Positions 28,910 to 35,614 are shown, counted from the stretch's first letter. The stretch: 64,000 bases of DNA from Oscillatoria acuminata PCC 6304 (GCF_000317105.1 NC_019693.1:2604001-2668000); one strand, 5' to 3'. The notes: a model not told the origin generated them from the sequence alone. Numbers and translations: made by a program.

Positions 28910-29641
28910 ATGCGTCGAAAGAGTGTACTGTCAGATAAATCTAAAGTCCAGCAAGCGGTCAAACATTGTTCATCAGTTAAAAAATGCCTGCAATACTTGG
29001 GGCTGCGATCGGCTGGAGGTAATTATAAGCAATTCTATAACTGGTGCAATAAACATGGAATCGTTCCACCCAAGGGAGACAATATAGCAGCCCTGAAGAA
29101 CTCTATCAGAAATCGCCAAAAATCTCTGACACAAATTTTAAGACGTGAATCTGACTACAGTCGTTCAGAGCTAAAAAGAAGACTGATTCAAGAAGGTCTT
29201 TTGAAAAATGAGTGCTATGAGTGTGGTTGTTTGCCTGAGTGGAATGGTAAACCTTTATCATTGCAGATCGATCATATTAATGGTGTAGGCAATGATAATC
29301 GCTTAGAAAACTTACGAATACTTTGTCCCAACTGTCATACTCAAACTAATACTTTTGCGGGGAGAAATCTAAAGCAGAATAAACCGAATTGTTTTTTCTG
29401 CTGTAATTGTAGTAGTTTGATTAGCAAATATTCCAAAAAGCAATTATGTAGAAAATGTGCAGCAAAAATAGAAGGTGCCAAAAGAAGAAAAGAACGACCC
29501 CCTCTAGACGTATTAAAAGCAAAAGTTAAAAATCAAGGGTATTGTGCGACAGGGAGAGAGTATGGCGTTTCCGATAACGCGATAAGAAAGTGGTTGAAAG
29601 AAGCGGAAACTTTATCATCACCATCAGATGTTTTGCTATGA
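28910..29641 (+). CDS. HNH endonuclease, phage/homing type, inside the tRNA array
   Basis: 243 aa, strongly basic. N-terminal helices (1-60), then HNH with zinc pair CYECGC, LQIDHINGVGNDNRLENLRILCPNCHTQT (catalytic DH, N and CPNC), a second CxxC pair (CCNCSS...CRKCA) and a C-terminal helix-turn-helix YGVSDNAIRKWL for DNA recognition. Such proteins are common as selfish genes in phages. The TGA stop ends at 29641 and tRNA-Gln(TTG) begins at 29642 with no spacer, so gene and tRNA are one co-evolved unit or the junction is exact. Confidence 0.88.
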   Translation: MRRKSVLSDKSKVQQAVKHCSSVKKCLQYLGLRSAGGNYKQFYNWCNKHGIVPPKGDNIAALKNSIRNRQKSLTQILRRESDYSRSELKRRLIQEGLLKNECYECGCLPEWNGKPLSLQIDHINGVGNDNRLENLRILCPNCHTQTNTFAGRNLKQNKPNCFFCCNCSSLISKYSKKQLCRKCAAKIEGAKRRKERPPLDVLKAKVKNQGYCATGREYGVSDNAIRKWLKEAETLSSPSDVLL

Positions 29642-29714
29642 TGGGGAGTCGCCTAATGGTATGGCACTGCTCTTTGAAAGCAGAATAATGCAGGTTCAAA
29701 CCCTGCCTCCCCAG
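29642..29714 (+). tRNA. trnQ: tRNA-Gln (TTG), array copy
   Basis: Perfect acceptor TGGGGAG/CTCCCCA, anticodon arm CTGCT-CTTTGAA-AGCAG, T loop TTCAAAC, discriminator G. It starts on the base after the HNH stop codon. Confidence 0.93.
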
Positions 29715-29731
29715 TTCTACAATATTTTCTT

Positions 29732-29805
29732 GCTCCTGTGGCGTAATTGGAAAACGCGATCGCCTCAAAAGCGATTTATTGTGAGTTCGAGTCTCACCGG
29801 GAGTA
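29732..29805 (+). tRNA. trnL: tRNA-Leu (CAA), without long variable arm
   Basis: Acceptor GCTCCTG/CGGGAGT, anticodon arm ATCGC-CTCAAAA-GCGAT, T arm GTGAG-TTCGAGT-CTCAC, discriminator A. The variable region is only TTATT (5 nt), whereas leucine tRNAs are normally class II. Confidence 0.82.
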
Positions 29806-29818
29806 CCTTTGTTCTCTC

Positions 29819-29896
29819 GCTCCTGTGGCGGAATAGGTAGACGCGGCAGACTTAAAATCTGTTTTTTAAATGTGGGTTCGAGTCCCACCAGGAGTA
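29819..29896 (+). tRNA. trnL: tRNA-Leu (TAA), shortened variable arm
   Basis: Acceptor GCTCCTG/CAGGAGT, anticodon arm GCAGA-CTTAAAA-TCTGT, T arm GTGGG-TTCGAGT-CCCAC, discriminator A, CCA encoded. The variable region is about 9 nt (TTTTTAAAT) without a stem. Confidence 0.85.
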
Positions 29897-29900
29897 CCAA

Positions 29901-29975
29901 CGGGATGTAATTCAGCGGTTTTAGAAGCTTTGGTTTGGGACCAAAGAGTCGTGGGTTCAAATCCTACCATCCCGA
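29901..29975 (+). tRNA. trnP: tRNA-Pro (TGG)
   Basis: Perfect acceptor CGGGATG/CATCCCG, anticodon arm TTTGG-TTTGGGA-CCAAA, T loop TTCAAAT, discriminator A. Starts one base after the CCA of the previous tRNA. Confidence 0.92.
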
Positions 29976-29983
29976 TTTTTTCT

Positions 29984-30057
29984 GCCCCTGTGACGTAATT
30001 GGAAACCGTCGCTCGCTCAGACCGAGTGTTTTACAGGTTCGAGTCCTGTCAGGGGTA
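29984..30057 (+). tRNA. trnL: tRNA-Leu (CAG), without long variable arm
   Basis: Acceptor GCCCCTG/CAGGGGT, anticodon arm GCTCG-CTCAGAC-CGAGT, T arm ACAGG-TTCGAGT-CCTGT, variable region GTTTT, discriminator A followed by TCA rather than CCA. Confidence 0.82.
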
Positions 30058-30814
30058 TCAGTTAAGCGTAATTTAGTGTACAATTTTTTGTGGTTACTCT
30101 AAATTACAGTTATGCCGATTTGCCTTAACTGCCAAAAACCTTTTCCTAATCGCGTAAAAATTGACAATGAATGGAAAGTTTTAAATTCTCGAAAATTTTG
30201 CCTAAAGTGTTCTCCATACAAGTTGCATAATACTTCAAAAGTTCCGCCTATAGCTGAAAAAAAGGATCAGCGTCAGTGTTCTGTATGTCGTCAACTTAAA
30301 CCTCTGACAGACTTTTATAAACGATCAAGCAAATCCAAAAAAGATTTACGCAAGTATGAATGTAAAAAGTGCCATAACCTTAAAACAAAAGAAAGACTCC
30401 AATACCTTAAACAAAAAGCAGTTGAACTCAAAGGTGGAAAATGCTTTTTTTGCGGATACTCTAAATGTATAGCGGCTTTAGACTTTCATCACTTGGATCC
30501 TAAGAAGAAAGAATTTAAAATTTCTGGTAAATTTGTTTCTTTTGATAAAATTGCTGCTGAATTAAATAAATGTATTCTCCTTTGTTCAAACTGCCATAGA
30601 GAACTTCATGCTGGGGTGATTAATCTAAATGAACACAAAATTTGCCTCTGCTGTGGGAAATTATTATCTAATACAACTCAATCCACATACTGCTCTCAGA
30701 AATGCTATAATCTGGCGTCCCGAAAAGTTAAACGTCCTTCACAAGAAGAGTTGAAAAATCTTGTTTGGGAAAAACCAACTTCTCAAATAGCCAAAGAGTT
30801 TGGAGTAAGTGATA

Positions 30815-31996
30815 AGCTGTTCAGCATTTAAATTGGTATAATAGTCAGACCCCCCATAAAAATCAAGCCCATGCCAGCTGCCAATTGTTTAACGCCCGAA
30901 CAAGTCAAAAAACTTCAAAAATCCCTGAAAGAGGAACCCAATGGGGAGATCCGAGAAAGGATCTTAATGCTTCTCTTACTGAACGACGGTAAGACTCAAG
31001 CTAAAATCGCTCAATTTATTGGCTGCTCCATCAATACAGTATGCCATTGGTGTATTCATGGAAACCCCGATAATCTGGAAAGTTTAAAAGACAAGAGGAT
31101 GGAAGGTAATAACAAAAAGGCCACTGAAGAGTATGTCAACCTTTTATTGGAAACCCTATCCAAAGAACCGACGGAGTTAGGATATGAATTTGGACGATGG
31201 ACGGGTCATAGATTAGCTACTTATTTGCATGAAATAACCGGAATTCAACTGAGTGGCTCCCAAATTAGGAGGATATTAGCTAAAAAAAAGTATGTCTATA
31301 TTTGGGGAAAATATAGCTTAGAGTCCAAGAGGGATGAGGAAGAGAGAAAAGAGTTTAAGAAAAAATTATCCGAGTATTTAAGGATAGAAAAAGAAACACC
31401 AGAGCTTTTACAGGTATGGTTTTGGGACGAAAGTGGATTTAGTTTAAGAGTAATAAGAAGAAAAAATTGGTGTAAAAAAGGAAAGCGGAAGCAGATAAGG
31501 GGTGATAGGAGAAACGGACGGGTCAATGTCATGGGGGGAATTCGATATTCTGACAAAAAAAGATTTGTGGAATTTTTAAAGACCAGCAATTCTGAAAGTT
31601 TTTATAATGTTTTACAAGTTTTTTATCAAGAGCTAATCCAGGAATGGTGCGATTCGGGAAAATCTGCCCATGATTTTTCAGAAAAAGGACCGAAAATTAT
31701 TATTATTCTTGATAATGCCAGTTTTCATAAAAAGGCAGAGTTTATCCAAAAAATTGGGGAAAATATGCCAAATATTCAATTAGAATTTCTTCCGAAATAT
31801 AGCCCGGACTACAACTTGATAGAGTTGGTTTGGCACTCAGCTAAAGAGTATATTGCTCATCGACTATTTACCTCAATTGAAGATTTAGAGGTTTTATTAC
31901 ATAAGCTCTTAAATGAAGGAGAACTAATTATTCGCTGGTCCCGTAAATTAAAAAATAAGGGAAACGCAGTTATCCCAATTTAAATGCTGAACAGCT
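30815..31996 (+). mobile_element. Intact IS630-family insertion sequence (1182 bp)
   Basis: Terminal inverted repeats AGCTGTTCAGCATTTAAATT extend over about 22 bp at each end, with TA duplicated at both borders (30813-30814 and 31997-31998). TA target duplication is the hallmark of the IS630/Tc1/mariner group. The perfect ends and open transposase suggest a recent insertion. Confidence 0.93.
30871..31983 (+). CDS. IS630 transposase
   Basis: 370 aa. N-terminal helix-turn-helix (KTQAKIAQFIGCSINTVCHWC), linker, and a DDE domain with D in QVWFWDESGFSLR, D in IIIILDNASFHKK and E in DYNLIELVWHSAKEY, with all three catalytic residues present. The protein fills the element, and its stop lies inside the right inverted repeat. 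Confidence 0.93.
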   Translation: MPAANCLTPEQVKKLQKSLKEEPNGEIRERILMLLLLNDGKTQAKIAQFIGCSINTVCHWCIHGNPDNLESLKDKRMEGNNKKATEEYVNLLLETLSKEPTELGYEFGRWTGHRLATYLHEITGIQLSGSQIRRILAKKKYVYIWGKYSLESKRDEEERKEFKKKLSEYLRIEKETPELLQVWFWDESGFSLRVIRRKNWCKKGKRKQIRGDRRNGRVNVMGGIRYSDKKRFVEFLKTSNSESFYNVLQVFYQELIQEWCDSGKSAHDFSEKGPKIIIILDNASFHKKAEFIQKIGENMPNIQLEFLPKYSPDYNLIELVWHSAKEYIAHRLFTSIEDLEVLLHKLLNEGELIIRWSRKLKNKGNAVIPI

Positions 31997-32108
31997 TAAA
32001 GCAATAGAAAAATGGTGCAAGGCTTATGATATTGCTAAACCCCCCAGAGGATATTGGAGCAAAAGAAGTTCAATTTCTGAAGTAGACAATTAAAATTCTT
32101 GAAAATTC

Positions 32109-32182
32109 GCCCCTGTAGCCCAATTGGAAGAGGCACTAGACTAAGGATCTAGGGGGTACTGGTTCGAGTCCAGTCAGGGGTA
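32109..32182 (+). tRNA. trnL: tRNA-Leu (AAG), without long variable arm
   Basis: Acceptor GCCCCTG/CAGGGGT as in Leu(CAG), anticodon arm CTAGA-CTAAGGA-TCTAG, T arm ACTGG-TTCGAGT-CCAGT, variable region GGGGT, discriminator A. An A34 leucine anticodon is unusual in bacteria. Confidence 0.82.
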
Positions 32183-32195
32183 TTTTGGTGATTTA

Positions 32196-32270
32196 TGCAG
32201 GGATGGAGCAATGGTTGGCTCGTCAGTCTCATAAACTGAACATCAGCAAGTTCAAATCTTGCCCCTGCCA
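32196..32270 (+). tRNA. trnM: tRNA-Met (CAT), second copy
   Basis: Anticodon arm TCAGT-CTCATAA-ACTGA, T loop TTCAAAT, CCA encoded. The acceptor TGCAGGG/CCCTGCC has a T-C mismatch at the terminal pair as in initiators, but the anticodon stem lacks the three G-C pairs of initiators, so an elongator is more likely. Confidence 0.85.
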
Positions 32271-32282
32271 CCAATTCTTGAT

Positions 32283-32355
32283 GCTGGTGTGGCTCAATTG
32301 GCAGAGCGATCGCCTTGTAAGCGATGGGTTGCAGGTTCAATTCCTGTCACCAGCT
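32283..32355 (+). tRNA. trnT: tRNA-Thr (TGT)
   Basis: Perfect acceptor GCTGGTG/CACCAGC, anticodon arm ATCGC-CTTGTAA-GCGAT, T loop TTCAATT, discriminator T. No CCA. Confidence 0.93.
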
Positions 32356-32359
32356 TTCT

Positions 32360-32431
32360 GCGGGTGTGATGTAGTGGTAAGCATCTGAGTCTGCCAGTCT
32401 CAGTGCATGGGTTCAAATCCCATCATCCGCT
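32360..32431 (+). tRNA. trnG: tRNA-Gly (GCC)
   Basis: Acceptor GCGGGTG/CATCCGC, anticodon loop CTGCCAG on a stem with one T-T mismatch, T loop TTCAAAT, discriminator T. Confidence 0.88.
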
Positions 32432-32436
32432 TTTGT

Positions 32437-32508
32437 AGTCCTATAGCTCAACGGTAGAGCGCTTGCCTTACAAGCAAGATGTTGTCAGTTCAAATCTGAC
32501 TAGGACTA
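32437..32508 (+). tRNA. trnV: tRNA-Val (TAC)
   Basis: Perfect acceptor AGTCCTA/TAGGACT, anticodon arm CTTGC-CTTACAA-GCAAG, T loop TTCAAAT, discriminator A, CCA encoded. Confidence 0.94.
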
Positions 32509-32517
32509 CCAACAAAA

Positions 32518-32591
32518 GAGAGTGTAACTTAATTGGAAAAAGTCCCGATCTTCTAAATCGGTTTATGTAGGTTCGAGTCCTACCACTCTTG
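32518..32591 (+). tRNA. trnR: tRNA-Arg (TCT)
   Basis: Acceptor GAGAGTG/CACTCTT, D stem ACTT region, anticodon arm CCGAT-CTTCTAA-ATCGG, T loop TTCGAGT, discriminator G. Body similar to Met(CAT) at 28109 in the first 15 bases, suggesting duplication and anticodon change. Confidence 0.9.
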
Positions 32592-32649
32592 TTTTTATTC
32601 ACTTAAAAAGGAGGGATTATCTTCTGAAATTCAAACGGTTTAACTTTCT

Positions 32650-32878
32650 GCGATCGCGTCCAAGCGTGACCTAATTTTTGGAGCTTACATACTTGAGTAC
32701 GAGAGGAAAAGTGCCACGAAAAACTGTGGGCGCGTGAGAACGAGGAATACGAAGAACCCGACAGGTAGGCTTGAAAGTAGCCATCCTTTAAAGAGTGTGT
32801 AACAACCCATCGGCGGAGTCCCTCTAGTAACTGAGAAAGCGCAAAATGCTCCTCGCACTTGCACGACCAAACGCGATC
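32650..32878 (+). ncRNA. Y-RNA-like scaffold carrying a 23S rRNA GTPase-centre mimic
   Basis: 229 nt with no credible protein. Outer helix GCGATCGCGT/ACGCGATCGC (note HIP1 self-pairs), then CGTG/CACG, an internal loop with CCTAA on the 5' side and ACTTG on the 3' side, then GGAGC/GCTCC. The bases AGCTTACATACTTG (5') and ACTTGCACGA (3') are identical to those in the tRNA-like RNAs at 35281-36086. The interior (32756-32811) closely matches the L11-binding centre of 23S rRNA, including AGCCATC, TTTAAAGA and GTAACA. I infer a sixth member of that RNA family with another module. Confidence 0.7.
32756..32811 (+). ncRNA. GTPase-associated-centre-like module (L11-binding 23S rRNA fold)
   Basis: Compared from memory with E. 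coli 23S 1051-1108. The closing stem CCAG/CUGG becomes CCGA/UCGG (still paired). The helix GGCU/AGCC is kept with a 7-nt loop (UGAAAGU against UAGAAGC). UUUAAAGA is kept. Pair C1092-G1099 becomes U-A, and U1094-A1095-A1096 are kept. The base equivalent to A1067 is G. Paired changes argue for a selected fold rather than rRNA debris. Confidence 0.72.
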
Positions 32879-32907
32879 GCCTCACATAAGTTCATCGTCT
32901 CCTTAAT

Positions 32908-32982
32908 CCGGGTCTGTAGTTCCAATGGGAGAACGCTTCTCTTGCAAAGAAGAGGTTGCGGGTTCGACCCCCGCCAGATCCA
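32908..32982 (+). tRNA. trnA: tRNA-Ala (TGC)
   Basis: Acceptor GGGTCTG/CAGATCC, anticodon arm CTTCT-CTTGCAA-AGAAG, T arm GCGGG-TTCGACC-CCCGC, discriminator A. The third acceptor pair is G-T; alanyl synthetase looks for G3-U70, and here the wobble is at 3-70. Confidence 0.92.
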
Positions 32983-32987
32983 CTGAT

Positions 32988-33062
32988 GGTGTCTGAAGTC
33001 CAAGCGGTCCAGACGCTGGTTTGTGAAGCCAGTCCTAGCGGGTTCAAGTCCCGTCAGACACC
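32988..33062 (+). tRNA. trnH: tRNA-His (GTG)
   Basis: Includes the extra G-1 (32988) opposite C73, the histidine identity pair. Acceptor GTGTCTG/CAGACAC, anticodon loop TTGTGAA, T arm GCGGG-TTCAAGT-CCCGT. Confidence 0.93.
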
Positions 33063-33066
33063 CTGC

Positions 33067-33149
33067 GGAAGATGCTGCTGAATGGACGGCAACTGGTCTC
33101 GAAAGCCAGAGTACGGGTTACTGTAGGGGTTCGATTCCTCCATCTTCCA
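33067..33149 (+). tRNA. trnS: tRNA-Ser (CGA)
   Basis: Class II. Perfect acceptor GGAAGAT/ATCTTCC, anticodon arm CTGGT-CTCGAAA-GCCAG, T loop TTCGATT, CCA encoded. Discriminator A, whereas G is usual for serine. Confidence 0.9.
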
Positions 33150-33153
33150 CCAC

Positions 33154-33225
33154 CCACCAGAAGCCGAAAAGTGAGGCACCGTGCTGATAACGCGGGGTTA
33201 GGAGGGGCAGTACCTCTCTGGTGGA
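33154..33225 (+). tRNA. trnI: tRNA-Ile (GAT), aberrant T loop
   Basis: Perfect acceptor CCACCAG/CTGGTGG, D arm GCC/GGC, anticodon arm CCGTG-CTGATAA-CGCGG (GAT), T stem GGAGG/CCTCT, discriminator A. The T loop is GGCAGTA instead of TTCRANY. A model-based scan could miss it. It fills the 76 bp between Ser and Arg exactly. Confidence 0.75.
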
Positions 33226-33228
33226 TTT

Positions 33229-33298
33229 CCCTTTGCCAGCGGATCTGGACCTGACGCTACGAACGTCGGTGTCGGTGGTTCAACTCCATCCAAAGGGG
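33229..33298 (+). tRNA. trnR: tRNA-Arg (ACG)
   Basis: Perfect acceptor CCCTTTG/CAAAGGG, anticodon arm TGACG-CTACGAA-CGTCG (A34, normally edited to inosine by TadA), T loop TTCAACT, discriminator G. Short D arm. Confidence 0.88.
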
Positions 33299-33326
33299 CT
33301 TTCCCTACTTTAAGGTAAGGGACTAT

Positions 33327-33398
33327 TCCTCGATAGCTCAATGGTGGAGCATCCGGCTGTTAACCGGAGGGTTCTTGGTTCGAGTCCAAGTCGAGGAG
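33327..33398 (+). tRNA. trnN: tRNA-Asn (GTT)
   Basis: Perfect acceptor TCCTCGA/TCGAGGA, anticodon arm TCCGG-CTGTTAA-CCGGA, T loop TTCGAGT, discriminator G. Confidence 0.95.
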
Positions 33399-33460
33399 TT
33401 TCGGAGTTGTATTTAAGTGAGAGGTAACAGTAGGATGAAAGAGTTTAAGTAGTGATTGAT

Positions 33461-33546
33461 GGAAGCTGCTGCTGATGGGACGGCAACCAGTCTTGAACAC
33501 TGGGGTACGGTGGAAATCCGTAGGGGTTCGACTCCTCCAGCTTCCG
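33461..33546 (+). tRNA. trnS: tRNA-Ser (TGA)
   Basis: Class II. Perfect acceptor GGAAGCT/AGCTTCC, anticodon arm CCAGT-CTTGAAC-ACTGG, long variable arm, T loop TTCGACT, discriminator G. Body close to Ser(CGA) at 33067, so the two are likely duplicates. Confidence 0.94.
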
Positions 33547-33563
33547 CTGAAATCGGATACAAT

Positions 33564-33636
33564 GGGTGGTTGGCAGATCGGTTTATGCATCCGACTTTTA
33601 ATCGGATCGAGAGAGGTTCAACTCCTCTACCACCCT
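33564..33636 (+). tRNA. trnK: tRNA-Lys (TTT)
   Basis: Last array tRNA. Perfect acceptor GGGTGGT/ACCACCC, anticodon arm TCCGA-CTTTTAA-TCGGA, T loop TTCAACT, discriminator T. Confidence 0.93.
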
Positions 33637-33657
33637 TTATTAAAACAGGGAACAGAG

Positions 33658-34641
33658 ATGATGATCACGTTAACAAAACGCGGCTATACGGGAGAAACGG
33701 ATTTAGAGCCGATCGCGGCTTTAATTAATGCTTGTGAGGCGGTGGATTGCCTGGATGAAGGGAGTTCGATCGCCGAACTGCGCCAAGAAATTGAAGCGCC
33801 TTGGGTCGATCGCGATCGCAATCTTTGCCTCTGGGAAACTCCCGAGGGGACACTGATCGGGTTCGCACAACTTTGGATTCCTGAATCCGGTGAGGTTCGG
33901 GATGGTTTCCTCTGGTTTCGGGTGCATCCGCTGTTCCGAGGCGGGACTGTGGAACGGGAAATCGTGGCATGGGGTGAGGCGCGAATGCAGGAAGTGAGTC
34001 GGGAGTGTGGTGTGCCGGTGAGCTTGCGATCGGGAACGAAGGAAACCGATGGCGATGGCATTCGGTTTTTAGAAAGCTGTGGATTCGCCATTGAACGCTA
34101 TTTTTTCCAGATGCAACGAGTCGCTGCTGAACCCCTGCCAACTCCTCAGTTCCCGCCCGAATTTACCGTGCAGACTGGGGGACAGCAAAAGAATGGGGAT
34201 GCTTGGGTTGAACTGTACAACCAGAGTTTTATTGACCATTGGAATTTTCATCTCTTAACTCGCGATCGCCTGGATCATGAATTAGCAAGTCTTTCTTATC
34301 AGCCCGCTTTTGACTTAGTAGCCGTCTCTCCTGATGGCCGATTTGCCGGGTTTTGTTATTGTACGATTGACGCGGAAAAAAATGAGCAGACTGGACGAAA
34401 TGAAGGCTGGATTGCGGTCCTAGGAACCCGTCGGGGCTTCCGCCATCAAGGCATCGGACGGGCGCTTTTGTTAGCGGGGATGCAGCAGTTACAGGTGGCT
34501 GGGGTTGAAACCATTCTATTGAGTGTGGATGCCCAAAGTCCGACTGGAGCCTTGCAACTTTATGAATCCGTCGGTTTTCGCAAATCTTTCGCAAAAGTCT
34601 CGCTAGTTAAAGCACTTGACACTCTCAACTTAGCCAATTAA
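33658..34641 (+). CDS. Tandem GNAT acetyltransferase
   Basis: 327 aa with two GNAT folds in tandem. The first (1-150) is degenerate. The second (about 165-315) has the acetyl-CoA loop RRGFRHQGIGRALLLAGMQ (the RxxGxG/A type) and QLYESVGFRKS, as in mycothiol-synthase-like enzymes. The substrate is unknown. The start ATG at 33658 lies only 22 bp after tRNA-Lys with AACAGAGATG context, so the gene is probably the distal cistron of the tRNA-array transcript. Confidence 0.85.
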   Translation: MMITLTKRGYTGETDLEPIAALINACEAVDCLDEGSSIAELRQEIEAPWVDRDRNLCLWETPEGTLIGFAQLWIPESGEVRDGFLWFRVHPLFRGGTVEREIVAWGEARMQEVSRECGVPVSLRSGTKETDGDGIRFLESCGFAIERYFFQMQRVAAEPLPTPQFPPEFTVQTGGQQKNGDAWVELYNQSFIDHWNFHLLTRDRLDHELASLSYQPAFDLVAVSPDGRFAGFCYCTIDAEKNEQTGRNEGWIAVLGTRRGFRHQGIGRALLLAGMQQLQVAGVETILLSVDAQSPTGALQLYESVGFRKSFAKVSLVKALDTLNLAN

Positions 34642-34661
34642 AAAATTTTTTCGATACCCCC

Positions 34662-34690
34662 TTGACACCTTGTAGTACGAGTGTTACATT
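34662..34690 (+). promoter_or_regulatory. Promoter of the Y-RNA/rsr operon
   Basis: TTGACA (34662-34667), a 17-base spacer containing TGTAGTA, and TACATT (34685-34690). The design and flanking sequence resemble the array promoter at 27754. Confidence 0.7.
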
Positions 34691-34698
34691 AAAGTGGA

Positions 34699-34751
34699 GC
34701 AAGGAAAAAGCTCACTGAGATTTCTCCTTGCTGAACCTTGAAAACTCAATA
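34699..34751 (+). promoter_or_regulatory. Hairpin plus boxA leader
   Basis: The stem GCAAGGA (34699-34705)/TCCTTGC (34725-34731) is followed directly by GAACCTTGAAAACTCAATA (34733-34751), nearly identical to the boxA at 27837. A hairpin then boxA resembles the boxB-boxA order of rRNA leaders, so the downstream untranslated RNAs are probably transcribed by an antiterminated polymerase. Confidence 0.75.
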
Positions 34752-35216
<465 letters not shown>

Positions 35217-35280
35217 ATTCGTCAGAATTTAGCCAGAATTTAGAAGTTACCCATGATTTCTACAATTTGAACACAATTAG

Positions 35281-35406
35281 CACTTCGCGCCCTAACTGAA
35301 AAAGCTTACATACCTGCTCAATGGTTGGGCACTACTTTATGGAAGTAACTCTAGCAGGTTCGAGTCCTGCGTATGTTCCAACGGCTTTTTTAACTTGCGC
35401 GAAGTG
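35281..35406 (+). ncRNA. Y-RNA-like RNA 1 (type A, tRNA-like module)
   Basis: 126 nt. Ends CACTTCGCGC/GCGCGAAGTG form a perfect 10-bp helix; loop CCTAACT against TTAACTT; second helix GAAAAAGC/GCTTTTTT. Inside is a tRNA-like fold: acceptor ACATAC/GTATGT, D arm TGCTC-AATGGTT-GGGCA, anticodon-like loop TTATGGA, T arm GCAGG-TTCGAGT-CCTGC, then TCCA. The acceptor is only six pairs, so this is a mimic rather than a decoding tRNA. Confidence 0.82.
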
Positions 35407-35445
35407 TTTTAATTTTCCCCTTTCAAAACCGTTTTAATATCTAGG

Positions 35446-35571
<126 letters not shown>

Positions 35572-35614
35572 TTTATTTAATATTTTCCGCGTTTCCCTAT
35601 TCCGAGTACCCCGG

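Larger units (their letters stand above)
30112..32093 (+). pseudogene. HNH endonuclease gene interrupted by IS630
   Basis: The first 234 codons encode three zinc ribbons and an HNH core (CFFCGY...ALDFHHLDPKKKEF...CILLCSNCHRELHAG, then CLCCGK...CSQKC) and the start of a C-terminal helix-turn-helix (QIAKEFGVSD). At 30814 an IS630 element enters. Removing 30815-31998 restores the frame exactly: GVSDK-AIEKWCKAYDIAKPPRGYWSKRS and so on to TAA at 32091-32093 (265 aa). This final segment is the standard end of the family. The interrupted form now ends in LFSI, so function is doubtful. Confidence 0.88.

Noticed and set aside
32650-32878. Outer helix GCGATCGCGT/ACGCGATCGC as strong proof of structure
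   Set aside because: Eight of the ten bases are the HIP1 palindrome, which pairs with any other HIP1 site; only the inner CGTG/CACG and GGAGC/GCTCC helices and sequence identity to the other RNAs are counted as evidence.
32685-32885. Minus-strand open frame of 66 codons over the GTPase-centre-like RNA
   Set aside because: No domain, no ribosome site, and it overlaps conserved RNA structure.
33475-33657. N-terminal extension of the GNAT protein across two tRNAs
   Set aside because: It would read through tRNA-Ser(TGA) and tRNA-Lys; the ATG at 33658 gives the normal GNAT start.
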